From assembly GCF_007558865.1 (NCBI RefSeq), contig NZ_VLPK01000001.1, forward strand, positions 1,178,001 to 1,242,000: a stretch of DNA of 64,000 bases. The letters run 5' to 3'. Shown here in pieces: positions 35,500-44,472 of this stretch (position 1 is the stretch's first letter; every line of letters starts with the position of its first letter). The translations under genes and the position numbers were made by a program. This DNA comes from Mucilaginibacter corticis. Its GTDB lineage: Bacteria; Bacteroidota; Bacteroidia; Sphingobacteriales; Sphingobacteriaceae. The notes beneath the pieces are model-generated. The model was not told where the DNA came from and did no database searches. It saw nothing but the letters and a program-made list of their open reading frames with translations.

Positions 35500-37053
35500 T
35501 TGATAAAAGAATTAATTATCGATTCATCCCCCAACGGGGCTACCATTGCATTATTACAGGATAAACAACTTGTAGAACTACACAAAGAGCAGATCAGCAA
35601 CAATTATACTGTTGGTGATATATACTTGGGCCGTATTAAAAAAATAATGCCCGGGTTAAATGCTGCGTTTGTTGATGTAGGTTATGAGAAGGATGCATTT
35701 TTGCATTATCTTGATCTTGGTCCGCAGGTGCAAACGCTCCTTAAACTGACCAAGCAAGTGCGTGGTGGAAGTTACCAATCTAAGCTGTTAGATAATTTTA
35801 AGCTGGAGGAAGATATAAGCAAGGGAGGAAAGATCTCTGATATATTGACCAAAAACCAGCTTATCCCTGTGCAGATAGCAAAGGAGCCTATATCTACAAA
35901 AGGCCCCCGCTTAAGCTCAGACCTGTCTATTGCCGGTAGGTACGTAGTATTAGTACCCTTCTCTGAGGTTATATCTATATCTAAAAAGATAAAGAGTAAC
36001 ACAGAGCGTAACCGCTTGCGCAAGATCGTAGAGAGTATAAAGCCCAAAAACTTTGGTGTAATTATCCGTACCGTATCAGAAGGTAAAGGTGTTGCAGAAA
36101 TGCAAAAAGACCTGCTTGACCTGATCTCGAAATGGGAAGCTTTCATGACCCGCCTGCCATCTGTAGAGCCGGCCAAGAAAGTTTTAGGCGAGATAGGCCG
36201 TACGTCTACCATTCTGCGGGATATATTGAATCCCGACTTCCAGAATATTTATCTTAACGATAACGCCTTGTATGAGGAAGTTAAGCAATATGTAAGGGAT
36301 ATCTCTCCGGACCTGGAAAACATTGTAAAGCTGCACAAACACAAGGAACCGTTGTTTGAGCACTTTGGTGTTGATAAGCAAATAAAAGGCGCCTTTGGCA
36401 AAACGGTTAATTTAGCCGGCGGCGCATACCTGGTTATTGAGCATACCGAGGCGCTGCACGTTATTGACGTAAACAGTGGTAACCGTACGGCCAATAAAGA
36501 GAACCAGGAAGAGAACGCGTACCAGGTAAACCGCGAAGCGGCAAAAGAAATTGCCCGTCAGCTGCGCCTGCGCGATATGGGTGGTATTGTGGTGATCGAC
36601 TTTATTGACATGCACAAGCCAACCAACCGTAAGGATCTGTTTGACTACCTGCGTGCCGAGATGGCGCTTGACCGCGCGAAGCACACTATTTTACCGCCAA
36701 GCAAATTTGGGCTGGTACAAATTACCCGCCAGCGTGTAAGGCCCGAAATGAACATTGTTACCACCGAGGTTTGCCCTGCCTGCCACGGAACAGGTACCAT
36801 ACGCCCGAGCATTTTGCTGCTTGACGATATTGAAAACAACTTTAACTACGTTTTAACCGAGCAAAACGAAAAAGGCATTACCCTTTGCGTACACCCTTAC
36901 ATTGAGGCTTACATACGCCAGGGCTTTATCATGACACGCCAGGTAAAATGGTTCTTTAAATATGGCCAATGGATAAAGGTTAAAAGCAACCCGGCCTACC
37001 AACTTACAGAATTTCACTTTTTCTCATCAAAGGATGAAGAGATAAAATTATAA
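35500..37053 (+). CDS. rng: ribonuclease E/G family endoribonuclease
   Basis: 517 aa. It cleaves single-stranded RNA for rRNA maturation and mRNA decay. It has the S1-like domain at about 35-110 (VGDIYLGRIKKIMPGLNAAF, VDVGYEKDAFLHYLDL), the RNase E/G catalytic core with Asp in ALHVIDVNSG and VVIDFIDM, and the zinc-link CPACHGTG. RNase G-length, without the long C-terminal scaffold of RNase E. The start is TTG at 35500, before IKELIIDSSPNGATIALLQD. It ends before a terminator at 37092. Confidence 0.94.
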   Translation: MIKELIIDSSPNGATIALLQDKQLVELHKEQISNNYTVGDIYLGRIKKIMPGLNAAFVDVGYEKDAFLHYLDLGPQVQTLLKLTKQVRGGSYQSKLLDNFKLEEDISKGGKISDILTKNQLIPVQIAKEPISTKGPRLSSDLSIAGRYVVLVPFSEVISISKKIKSNTERNRLRKIVESIKPKNFGVIIRTVSEGKGVAEMQKDLLDLISKWEAFMTRLPSVEPAKKVLGEIGRTSTILRDILNPDFQNIYLNDNALYEEVKQYVRDISPDLENIVKLHKHKEPLFEHFGVDKQIKGAFGKTVNLAGGAYLVIEHTEALHVIDVNSGNRTANKENQEENAYQVNREAAKEIARQLRLRDMGGIVVIDFIDMHKPTNRKDLFDYLRAEMALDRAKHTILPPSKFGLVQITRQRVRPEMNIVTTEVCPACHGTGTIRPSILLLDDIENNFNYVLTEQNEKGITLCVHPYIEAYIRQGFIMTRQVKWFFKYGQWIKVKSNPAYQLTEFHFFSSKDEEIKL

Positions 37054-37091
37054 TGTGCAGATATACGGATTTGTAAATGTGCAGATTCAAG

Positions 37092-37130
37092 AAGAGCAGT
37101 TATCTATAGGATGGCTGCTCTTTTTGTTTT
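37092..37130 (+). terminator. intrinsic terminator after rng
   Basis: AAGAGCAG (37092-37099) pairs with CTGCTCTT (37115-37122), 15-nt loop, then TTTGTTTTT. Confidence 0.8.
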
Positions 37131-37172
37131 TGGCCCGGTTTTACCGCTCCCAATCCACACCGGCATAACGAA

Positions 37173-37320
37173 TATAACTGGTAGTAAAAGTAGCGTTTAT
37201 CGGGTGTCGGGCAGTATGCCGGTAGTAAAAAATAGCGTTTATCGGGCATCGGCTCTTATGCCGGTAGTAAAAAGCACCATTTATCGGGTATGAGACAATA
37301 TGCCGGTAGTAATAATTTTA
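37173..37320. repeat. 42-bp tandem repeat, about 3.5 copies
   Basis: Units start at 37173, 37215, 37257 and (partial) 37299, each exactly 42 bp apart. The shared core is TATGCCGGTAGTAAAAA and, 8-10 nt on, (A/G)CGTTTATCGGG. Copies differ at several positions, so the array is not recent. The rest of the 418-bp stretch 37054-37471 contains the rng terminator and A/T-rich DNA with no supported gene. Confidence 0.85.
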
Positions 37321-37471
37321 GTTAATTAGTTGATTATCAATAAAATATCAGAAAATACACTCAAAGAACGCTTAAAAAAGATATTAGAGAAATTTAATTA
37401 TTGGAGAGTTGATATCAAGGCAGGCAACTGATCAAATATACAAAAAATTGGCGGGAGCGGCAACAGTAAAC

Positions 37472-37633
37472 TTATCTAACTAGCTTGCGGCCTGTCCTTT
37501 TGTTTTGATATAAGGTTGTTGATCTTACAATGGGGTGATCGCCTTTTACTGGTTCTGCTATTTTATTTTTAGGCGTGACCTTTTCAGTTGCTGTATAGGC
37601 ATTGGGAATCCATTCTAAAGTTAATTTTTTCAT
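37472..37633 (-). CDS. 53-aa hypothetical small protein
   Basis: MKKLTLEWIPNAYTATEKVT and then a Lys/Arg-rich tail ending KRTGRKLVR. It has no Cys and no signal peptide. The ATG (37633) lies 9 bp after the stop of the DUF6438 gene on the same strand, suggesting translation from the same mRNA. I recognise no family. A chance ORF of this length with this placement is possible, hence the moderate confidence. Confidence 0.5.
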   Translation of the reverse strand: MKKLTLEWIPNAYTATEKVTPKNKIAEPVKGDHPIVRSTTLYQNKRTGRKLVR

Positions 37634-37642
37634 GTTGTAAGT

Positions 37643-38425
37643 TTAATGATATTTCATCCCGTCATCTTCGTTGAACTCATGCTTTTCTTTATCCGGTAAT
37701 AAGGTTATTTTTTCATAGGACGATGTCAAAAACTTTAATAGATTCTCTATAACCATTGGAGGCCAATTGGTTTGTACAATAAGCTTTTTGTTATTGTAAT
37801 ACAATGTTAAGTTATACGGAGGAGTATCATTTACATCTACTTTTTGTTTCCACCCCTGCATTTTTTCAATCAGGCTGTTCTGTATCAAATCATTAAGCGT
37901 GTCTAATTGCTTTGTATTAAGGCGTCCTTTAAAATATCCTTGATAGCGACCTGCATATTGTCCCCCTTTCAAGTAATATGTGCCATTATTATTTATATCT
38001 ATGCTAAGCACAGGGCATGTACCAAAGCACTCGCCGGTATTAAGATGAATGCGCGTAAACCTTATAGCTGTATCTCTCAAAAACTTAATATTAGTAAAAT
38101 GATAAGAGTTATTGTGCGACATTAATTTTGCTATAGTATCAGCAGGGCTTAATATAAAAGATTTATTGTCCTGATCTGATATCAGGAACTTAGCGCCCGA
38201 ATGTTGTTTCGAAATAGGATCGCCAATAAATACAGTGTCTTTATTAATTTGATAGCTGTAAGTATGTAAATAACCATTCCAATCGGTGGCCATCCGATTT
38301 TCGTAGAACCTAATCCCGTCCAAATGTTCAGAAATCCATAAGGATGAGTCTATTTGGATATTTTGACTAAATGATATGGTGGCGTAACTCAAAAAGGCGA
38401 AGATGATAAGGAAGGTTTTTCTCAT
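37643..38425 (-). CDS. exported protein with a C-terminal DUF6438-like domain
   Basis: 260 aa with a signal peptide (RKTFLIIFAFLSYATISFSQ). From about 130 it carries HLNTGECFGTCPVLSIDINN, the CFGxCP hallmark of DUF6438, then GYFKGRLNTKQLDTLNDLIQ. The N-terminal half has no recognisable domain. The two cysteines of CFGTC could form a disulfide or bind metal outside the cytoplasm. The function is unknown. Confidence 0.75.
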   Translation of the reverse strand: MRKTFLIIFAFLSYATISFSQNIQIDSSLWISEHLDGIRFYENRMATDWNGYLHTYSYQINKDTVFIGDPISKQHSGAKFLISDQDNKSFILSPADTIAKLMSHNNSYHFTNIKFLRDTAIRFTRIHLNTGECFGTCPVLSIDINNNGTYYLKGGQYAGRYQGYFKGRLNTKQLDTLNDLIQNSLIEKMQGWKQKVDVNDTPPYNLTLYYNNKKLIVQTNWPPMVIENLLKFLTSSYEKITLLPDKEKHEFNEDDGMKYH

Positions 38426-38562
38426 AACTAAAATTAGTTATTTCGCTGTATTTATATGCTGATTTAACAATAATTAACCAAATAGTTCATGTTACAGTTA
38501 GTAAACGAGTGTGCAATCATTTCACAGCAGGCACGCACACTTTTACTAAATTATTTAGCAAA

Positions 38563-38570
38563 TATCTTTG
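38563..38570 (+). promoter_or_regulatory. -7 box for radA
   Basis: TATCTTTG, perfect TAnnTTTG, 59 bp before the radA ATG at 38629 and downstream of an alternative in-frame ATG at 38509, which supports the later start. Confidence 0.6.
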
Positions 38571-38628
38571 CCAATCTCAATTTAATCTGCACATTTGCAT
38601 ATCTGCACATCCGCAGATCATCAACACC

Positions 38629-40089
38629 ATGGCTAAAACCAAAATTGCTTATTTCTGTCAAAGCTGCGGCTTCGAGTCGGCCAAGTGGCTGGGTAAATGC
38701 CCCTCATGTCAGCAATGGAACACCTTTGTAGAAGAAGTAATTGAAAAGGACCCAAAATCTGTCCCTACCTGGAAAGTAAGCAGCACCACACAACAACGCG
38801 CCAACAAACCGGTTGAGGTGGCTGATATTACTTTTACCGAAGAGGACCGACTGCTTACGCCCGACAAAGAATTTAACCGTGTACTGGGCGGTGGCATTGT
38901 AGCAGGGTCACTGGTACTGATAGGCGGCGAGCCGGGCATCGGCAAATCAACCCTGATGCTGCAACTGGCGCTGAATATGCCCAACATTAAAGTACTTTAT
39001 GTATCGGGCGAAGAAAGCGAGAAACAGATCAAAATGCGGGCGGAACGGTTGACCCCCCAGCCCCCTGAAGGGGGAGCTTTTGTTCAAAGTGGCGTAATTT
39101 CTCCCCCTTTAGGGGGTCGGGGGGGCGGAGCTTGCTATATCCTTACAGAAACATCCACCCAAAACATATTTAAACAGATAGAAGAACTGGAGCCCGATCT
39201 GGTGGTTGTAGATTCGATCCAGACGCTGCATTCGTCGCATATTGAATCAACGCCGGGTAGTGTGTCGCAGGTACGTGAATGTACGGCCGAGCTGCTGCGC
39301 TTTGCCAAGGAGAGTGCTACGCCGGTATTCCTGATAGGCCATATTACCAAAGACGGCGCCATTGCAGGGCCCAAGATCCTGGAACACATGGTTGATACCG
39401 TTTTGCAATTTGAGGGCGACAGGCACCATGTTTACCGCATATTACGCACGGTGAAGAACAGGTTTGGGTCGGCATCTGAATTGGGGATCTATGAAATGTT
39501 AGGCGAAGGCCTGCGTGAGGTATCCAACCCGTCAGAGATCCTGCTATCGCAACGAGATGAGCCATTAAGCGGGATCACCATATCGGCCACTTTAGAGGGC
39601 ATGAGGCCCATGCTGATAGAAACCCAGGCGCTGGTAAGCACATCAGCCTATGGCACGCCCCAGCGTAACGCAAACGGCTTTGATGCCAAGCGCATGAGCA
39701 TGCTGCTTGCCGTGTTAGAGAAACGCTGCGGTTTTAAACTGGGCGCACAGGATGTTTTCCTGAACATCACCGGTGGTATTAAGGTAGAAGACCCGGCTAT
39801 AGACCTGGGCCTTGCCGCGGCTATTATATCATCTTACCAAAATATCCCCATCCCTTTTAAAACCTGTTTTGCCGGCGAGATAGGCTTATCGGGCGAGATC
39901 AGGGCGGTTAACCGGGTTGAACAGCGCATTGCCGAAGCGCAAAAACTGGGCTTCGAGCAGATCTATATCTCAAAATATAATATGCCATCGGCAGCGCAGG
40001 ATAAAAAACGCATTGACCTGTCGCGCTATACCATCGATATAAAAATGGTGGCCAATATTGAAGAAGTGTTTGAGCTGCTTTTTGGCTGA
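38629..40089 (+). CDS. radA: DNA repair protein RadA with an in-frame 26-codon insertion
   Basis: 486 aa from ATG 38629 (MAKTKIAYFCQSCG). RadA is a DnaB-like helicase that helps branch migration in recombination. Features in order: zinc finger CQSCGFESAKWLGKCPSC (10-27), Walker A GGEPGIGKSTL (99-109), the RadA motif KNRFG, and a Lon-like C-terminal domain. Residues 142-167 are an extra Pro/Gly-rich segment (TPQPPEGGAF ... GGRGGG) between RAERL and CYILTETS; relatives go almost directly from one to the other. The segment is encoded by a palindromic repeat (39052-39129). All other motifs and the reading frame are intact. Confidence 0.95.
   Translation: MAKTKIAYFCQSCGFESAKWLGKCPSCQQWNTFVEEVIEKDPKSVPTWKVSSTTQQRANKPVEVADITFTEEDRLLTPDKEFNRVLGGGIVAGSLVLIGGEPGIGKSTLMLQLALNMPNIKVLYVSGEESEKQIKMRAERLTPQPPEGGAFVQSGVISPPLGGRGGGACYILTETSTQNIFKQIEELEPDLVVVDSIQTLHSSHIESTPGSVSQVRECTAELLRFAKESATPVFLIGHITKDGAIAGPKILEHMVDTVLQFEGDRHHVYRILRTVKNRFGSASELGIYEMLGEGLREVSNPSEILLSQRDEPLSGITISATLEGMRPMLIETQALVSTSAYGTPQRNANGFDAKRMSMLLAVLEKRCGFKLGAQDVFLNITGGIKVEDPAIDLGLAAAIISSYQNIPIPFKTCFAGEIGLSGEIRAVNRVEQRIAEAQKLGFEQIYISKYNMPSAAQDKKRIDLSRYTIDIKMVANIEEVFELLFG
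39052..39129. repeat. palindromic G/C-rich element inserted inside radA
   Basis: The left arm (39052-39076) has CCCCCTGAAGGGGGAG, the right arm (39101-39126) CTCCCCCTTTAGGGGG; the arms are near-perfect reverse complements around a 24-nt unconserved spacer. The same architecture occurs at 47659-47734. The length of 78 nt keeps the frame and contains no in-frame stop. Confidence 0.85.
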
Positions 40090-40101
40090 TACTACACAAA
40101 A

Positions 40102-40132
40102 AAGGCCGGACTATAGATCATAACCCGGCCTT
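40102..40132. terminator. terminator between radA and the NHL-repeat gene
   Basis: AAGGCCGG (40102-40109) pairs with CCGGCCTT (40125-40132) around a 15-nt loop. The T-run is on the minus strand (TTTTTTGTG after the hairpin), so it mainly serves the minus-strand gene ending at 40154. Confidence 0.75.
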
Positions 40133-40153
40133 CCTTGAACAGCTTTTCTTGTA

Positions 40154-41539
40154 CTATTGGTTCGCTATAGTGATCTTGCGGATAACATTATTATTAAAAT
40201 CGGCCACGTATAAATTGCCTTGCCCATCAAGCGTTAATGATTGCGGGTTGCTAAAACGTGCCGCAGCACCTACGCCATCGGTATAGCCTGACGCGTTTGC
40301 GCCGGCAAGTACATATAAGACCTTATTTTTTGTAATTTCAAGGATCCGGCCGTTATTGTCAGATATAAACATATTTCCCTGTGCATCCATAACAATACCA
40401 TTTGGGCTACCCAGGAAAGCCGGGAAAACTAACCCACCCGCATAAGTAGTTACGTTACCTGCGGGTGTAACCATCCTTATGGCATTATTTCTGTAATCGG
40501 CTACATATAAATTGCCCGCCGCGTCTATGGTTAACGCTGCCGGGAAGTTAAATGCAGCGGTAGTAGCATCTCCGTCTACATAACCGGGTACTGTTGCCTG
40601 CGAGTAGCCGGTTGTAGCACGATAACCCACAAATGTGCTTACCACACCTGCCGGGGTTATTTTACGGATCAGGTTATTGCTTCTGTCTGCAACGTATACG
40701 TTTCCGGTTGCATCCTCAACGGTTGCAGTAGGGTTATAAAATTCGGCTTTAGCTGCCGCACCATCTAAATAACCTATTATAGTGTTACCTGCAATGGTGC
40801 TTACAACGCCTGCAGGGGTAATTTTACGGATAATGTTGCTGCCCAGATCGGCCACATAAGTATTTCCCTGCGCGTCAAAAGAAATTCCTCTGGGGCCGTA
40901 AAACTTGGCTACAGATATATCTCCGTCCATGTAACCTAAATCGTTGTTAATATGAGTGCTTGTTTGCCCGTCGGTAGTTATGTTGCGGATAGCGTTATTA
41001 AACGAATCGCTAACGTATAACAAGCCTGTAGCCGCATTAAAAGCAATATTTTGAGGTCCGTCAAACAATGCAGCGGTACCTACACCTTCTGCATAGCCGC
41101 CGGTGCCTGCTGTGCTGCCTGCAAAAGTGGTAACCGTACCCGTCGGTACAGCGTCGGTAGCCAGCGTCTTAAATGTTATTGTACTGCTGTAACCGGTACC
41201 TGCTTGATTAGTAACCCATGCCCTTATATAATAAGTAGTATTAGGTGTTAAGCCGGTTATTGTATTTTGCCAGCGTGCACCTACCGTATCGCTAATTGAT
41301 ATATCGCTGGTGGTTGGGGCTGAATTTGTAGAACTGTAACAAAGCCCGTTTGCCGTAACATAAACAGACCCGCCGGTACGCGCGCCTACAATTACCGAGG
41401 TTGATGTCAGCGAGCTTATTATCGGGTTTATTGCCGGGATAGGTAATGGCAATGGGTTATTGTTATTTTTATTACATCCTGATACAATAACAGCTATAAA
41501 AAGTATAAATAAAAAAGAGCCTTGTAGCGATTTTTTCAT
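40154..41539 (-). CDS. NHL-repeat beta-propeller lipoprotein with N-terminal FN3-like domain
   Basis: 461 aa. Signal peptide and lipobox IVSGC (Cys22), Asn/Pro spacer, then an FN3/IPT-like domain (about 40-125, NTTYYIRAWVTNQAGTGYSS) and six or so NHL repeats each built on PxGixxDAxGNxYVADxxNNxIRKIT (for example GNLYVADYRNNAIRMVTPAG). Such propellers bind proteins or ligands at the cell surface. No catalytic residues are apparent. It is likely monocistronic, with a -7 box at 41620-41627. Confidence 0.88.
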   Translation of the reverse strand: MKKSLQGSFLFILFIAVIVSGCNKNNNNPLPLPIPAINPIISSLTSTSVIVGARTGGSVYVTANGLCYSSTNSAPTTSDISISDTVGARWQNTITGLTPNTTYYIRAWVTNQAGTGYSSTITFKTLATDAVPTGTVTTFAGSTAGTGGYAEGVGTAALFDGPQNIAFNAATGLLYVSDSFNNAIRNITTDGQTSTHINNDLGYMDGDISVAKFYGPRGISFDAQGNTYVADLGSNIIRKITPAGVVSTIAGNTIIGYLDGAAAKAEFYNPTATVEDATGNVYVADRSNNLIRKITPAGVVSTFVGYRATTGYSQATVPGYVDGDATTAAFNFPAALTIDAAGNLYVADYRNNAIRMVTPAGNVTTYAGGLVFPAFLGSPNGIVMDAQGNMFISDNNGRILEITKNKVLYVLAGANASGYTDGVGAAARFSNPQSLTLDGQGNLYVADFNNNVIRKITIANQ

Positions 41540-41855
41540 GTGTGTAAATGGGTTATTTCAATTTCGTTTAGTCCGTCCCGGCCTTTTATACACCGTCAAG
41601 ATCCTGTTTTATGCGGATGCAAAGATAGTTGTTTATTACGGCTTTAAAACTAAACTGTTATTTATGCCTTTTCGTGCTTTAAATAATTTTTTAAATATAA
41701 ATCATTCATGGATATTTAAGTACAAAGCTGTTATTAGGGGCCGATTTTTAACAAATATTAACATTCGGCGCTTTTCCTAAGGTGCCTATCAGCCACTTTA
41801 TGTTATTTAAAACCAAGCCTAAGCCTTACTGTTGTTTACATAAACAGTAAATATT
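41540..41855. promoter_or_regulatory. divergent regulatory region between the NHL and DUF4920 genes
   Basis: No gene is supported. Minus strand TATCTTTG (41627-41620) is a perfect -7 box for the NHL gene. Near the other end lies a near-palindrome with a two-base bulge, ACTG-TT-GTTTA-CA-TAAACAGT (41828-41848), 7 bp before the DUF4920 start, a possible operator. The middle is A/T-rich. Confidence 0.45.
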
Positions 41856-42317
41856 ATGAAAAACTTATTGTTAATGATTGCTCTATGCGCCTGCTTGCCT
41901 GTTATCGCCCAACAAAAAGCAGCCTTACCACACGGGACAGTTTATGGTGTAAAACCCGGTGGATCGGCACCCATAGCGGCCGAAAATTTGGAAACTTACA
42001 TGGACAAAAAAACACGGATCAGCACTATCATAAAGGGCCGGATTATTCGTGTAACAAAATCAAAAGACGGTTGGTTTGATATTGACGGGGGTAAGGGCAA
42101 GGTTATAGCAGCACATTTTAAAAACATGGGTATTAATTTACCGGTAGGCCTTAAAGGAAAAACCGTTTTGGTTGAAGGCGTAGCCGAAAAACAATTTATA
42201 GCCGACGATCTGCAACACTTTGCAGGCGATACGGTAAAGGGCAAAAAACAACATACCGTTAAGACCAACCCGAAGCACGGCCTAACGTTTGAAGCAACAG
42301 GCTTGATGGTGGAGTAA
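41856..42317 (+). CDS. DUF4920-like exported protein
   Basis: 153 aa with a signal peptide (KNLLLMIALCACLPVIAQQ). The core KGRIIRVTKSKDGWFDIDGG, then FKNMGINLPVGLKGKTVLVE fits the small OB-like DUF4920 family, in which the usual Cys is replaced here by Ser/Lys in VTKSKDGW. The function is unknown. Monocistronic. Confidence 0.7.
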   Translation: MKNLLLMIALCACLPVIAQQKAALPHGTVYGVKPGGSAPIAAENLETYMDKKTRISTIIKGRIIRVTKSKDGWFDIDGGKGKVIAAHFKNMGINLPVGLKGKTVLVEGVAEKQFIADDLQHFAGDTVKGKKQHTVKTNPKHGLTFEATGLMVE

Positions 42318-42427
42318 ACATTTTATGGCATATTATTAAATAATGAGGCTTCCTGTTTTGCGTTAAATTAGTACTTTAGAAACATTAGTGAATTAGTACT
42401 ATCTGTATACCCATAATTTAATACGCC

Positions 42428-43960
42428 ATGAAAAAGTCCCTTGTTTTATTGCTGAGCTGTGTTGCATTTATAACGATAACCCACGCGCAGAACGTTGACA
42501 GGACCTCATTTATAAAAGACAGCATTGATGTATATGTAAACCGGGCGCTAACAAACTGGCGCATCCCCGGCGTGGCCGTTTGCATTGTAAAAGATAATAA
42601 GGTAGTGTTGATGCGAGGGTATGGCATTAAGGAACTTGGCTTGCCAGACAAGGTTGACGAGAATACCCTGTTTATGATAGGCAGTAATACCAAAGCGTTC
42701 ACGGCTACCGCTATTGCCATGCTGCAAGAGCAAAAAAAACTATCATTAGATGATGATGTGACCAAGTACCTGCCATGGTTTAAGCTGGAGAGCAAACCAG
42801 CGACAGAATTACTTACCGTTCGCGATCTGTTATGTCACAGGCTGGGTTTTAAAACTTTTCAGGGTGATTTTACTTTTTATAACAGTGATTTATCACGGGT
42901 ACAAGTAATGGAAAGGCTGGCCCAGATGAAAGCTACTTACCCTTTCAGGACTAAATGGGGTTATACCAATTCAGCTTTTTTAACCGCAGGCGAGATCGTT
43001 GCTAAAGTATCCGGTAAGCCCTGGGAGGCTTATTTGAGAGATAATATCTTCTCTCCGCTTGGTATGTACAATACGCTGGCACTTACTACAGAAATGCCAA
43101 AGTCATTAAACCGTACCGTTCCGCATACGCTGATAGATGAACGGCTGAGCGCTATCCCCTACGGGCAATTAGATAATATGGCGCCGGCAATGAGCATATC
43201 ATCGTCAGTAAATGATATGAGTAAATGGGTGCTTGCCTTATTAAATAATGGTAAGGTTGGAGCCAGGCAGGTTATACCCGAGGCAGCCATTATGGCAACC
43301 AGGCAAGCACAGGATATTGTTGGCCCGGTACATCATTTAAACGGCGAAAATAATTTTGAGCTTTATGGATTGGGCTGGTTCCTGCAGGATTATGGCGGCC
43401 ACCGCATCGTAATGCATGACGGCGGTGTAAGCGGCTATGTATCGTCAGTCACACTTGTACCGCAGGATAACCTGGGCATTATTATATTGACCAATACCGA
43501 CGAAAATTCGTTTTTTGAAGCATTGCGCTGGGAGATAATGGATGCTTATTTTAAACTGCCTTTTCATAATTACAGCCAGGCCTATTTAACCGCTTATAAA
43601 AACAATGCCGGTGCACAGCAAAAAGTATTGAAAAAGCTGCGCGATTCGGTAGCGTTAAATTTAATGCCCGCTCAACCTGTGGCTAACTATACCGGCAAAT
43701 ATCATAATGAGTTATATGGCGATATGACTATTACAAACGGCACAAACAATGATTTGGAGGCACGATTTGAACATCATCCAAAAATGTTCGCTAAACTACA
43801 GCCCTTGGGTGGAAACCGTTTCTTCGCCACTTTTTCTGATCCGATATATGGGAGATCTGTTATTCCATTCACCTTTCAGAACGGGCGGATAACAGGCGTA
43901 AAAATAAAAGTGGCCGACTTTGTTGAAGCCGACCCTTATGATTTTAAGAAAATAAATTAA
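42428..43960 (+). CDS. serine hydrolase, class C beta-lactamase-like with DUF3471
   Basis: 510 aa, secreted (signal peptide to about residue 20, THAQ). The penicillin-binding fold has nucleophile motif SNTK (IGSNTKAFTA) and YTN (WGYTNSAF), and the third motif lies near MHDGGVSGY. The last 100 residues resemble DUF3471 (NYTGKYHNELYGDMTITNGT). Such proteins are mostly peptidases/esterases rather than resistance enzymes. The stop lies 5 bp from that of the converging FKBP gene. Confidence 0.88.
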   Translation: MKKSLVLLLSCVAFITITHAQNVDRTSFIKDSIDVYVNRALTNWRIPGVAVCIVKDNKVVLMRGYGIKELGLPDKVDENTLFMIGSNTKAFTATAIAMLQEQKKLSLDDDVTKYLPWFKLESKPATELLTVRDLLCHRLGFKTFQGDFTFYNSDLSRVQVMERLAQMKATYPFRTKWGYTNSAFLTAGEIVAKVSGKPWEAYLRDNIFSPLGMYNTLALTTEMPKSLNRTVPHTLIDERLSAIPYGQLDNMAPAMSISSSVNDMSKWVLALLNNGKVGARQVIPEAAIMATRQAQDIVGPVHHLNGENNFELYGLGWFLQDYGGHRIVMHDGGVSGYVSSVTLVPQDNLGIIILTNTDENSFFEALRWEIMDAYFKLPFHNYSQAYLTAYKNNAGAQQKVLKKLRDSVALNLMPAQPVANYTGKYHNELYGDMTITNGTNNDLEARFEHHPKMFAKLQPLGGNRFFATFSDPIYGRSVIPFTFQNGRITGVKIKVADFVEADPYDFKKIN

Positions 43961-43965
43961 CGCCT

Positions 43966-44439
43966 TTAATTATTAAAGCCCTGCAGGGTGATATTGAATA
44001 TCAATGGGGTGTTTGCCTCTATATTGGTAGTTCCGGAAGTACCAAAAGCCAATCCTGATGGCACATATAAGGTAATTGAACCTCCTGTGCCTATAAGGGG
44101 TATACCTACCTGCCAGCCTTTTATATAACTGCTTAAAGGTGCAAAATACCGGCTGCTTTGCGACTCAACAAAAGAGGTATCAAAAAGATAGATAGAATAT
44201 CCAACCGTTACATTTGAGTTAATTGTGGGGTGCGGACCTGTACCAGGGTTAGTGATTATATAATAAACCCCTGACGGATCTTTTGTAGCATTTGTTATAC
44301 CGTTTGAAAGAAAATAATCCTGGATAGCATTATCGTCGGCAATTGCCTGTTGTGTGTCGCTAAAAGGGCTTTGAACAACTTTTCTGCATGAAGAGAAAGC
44401 TACAGTAACAAGGCAGATAAGTAAAAAATATTTTTTCAT
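43966..44439 (-). CDS. FKBP-type peptidyl-prolyl isomerase lipoprotein (copy 2)
   Basis: 157 aa from ATG 44439 (an ATG five codons upstream is possible). Lipobox AFSSC, then QQAIADDNAIQDYFLSNGIT and the FKBP-like domain ending GSITLYVPSGLAFGTSG. Compared with copy 1 upstream it has the same layout but weak identity, and the canonical active-site aromatic residues are mostly lost. It probably assists folding in the periplasm. Confidence 0.82.
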   Translation of the reverse strand: MKKYFLLICLVTVAFSSCRKVVQSPFSDTQQAIADDNAIQDYFLSNGITNATKDPSGVYYIITNPGTGPHPTINSNVTVGYSIYLFDTSFVESQSSRYFAPLSSYIKGWQVGIPLIGTGGSITLYVPSGLAFGTSGTTNIEANTPLIFNITLQGFNN

Positions 44440-44472
44440 TTGTATAACTTTCATTTAAATATTAAATATCGC

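Noticed and set aside
37111..37293. 60-codon plus-strand frame over the 42-bp repeat
   Set aside because: It starts inside the rng terminator hairpin and has no promoter or recognisable domain; treated as a by-product of the repeat period.
37173..37320. Possible CRISPR array
   Set aside because: Units are contiguous 42-bp tandem copies without variable spacers and there are no cas genes.
38509..38628. Upstream in-frame ATG extension of radA
   Set aside because: It precedes the -7 box at 38563 and the zinc-finger start typical of RadA is at 38629.
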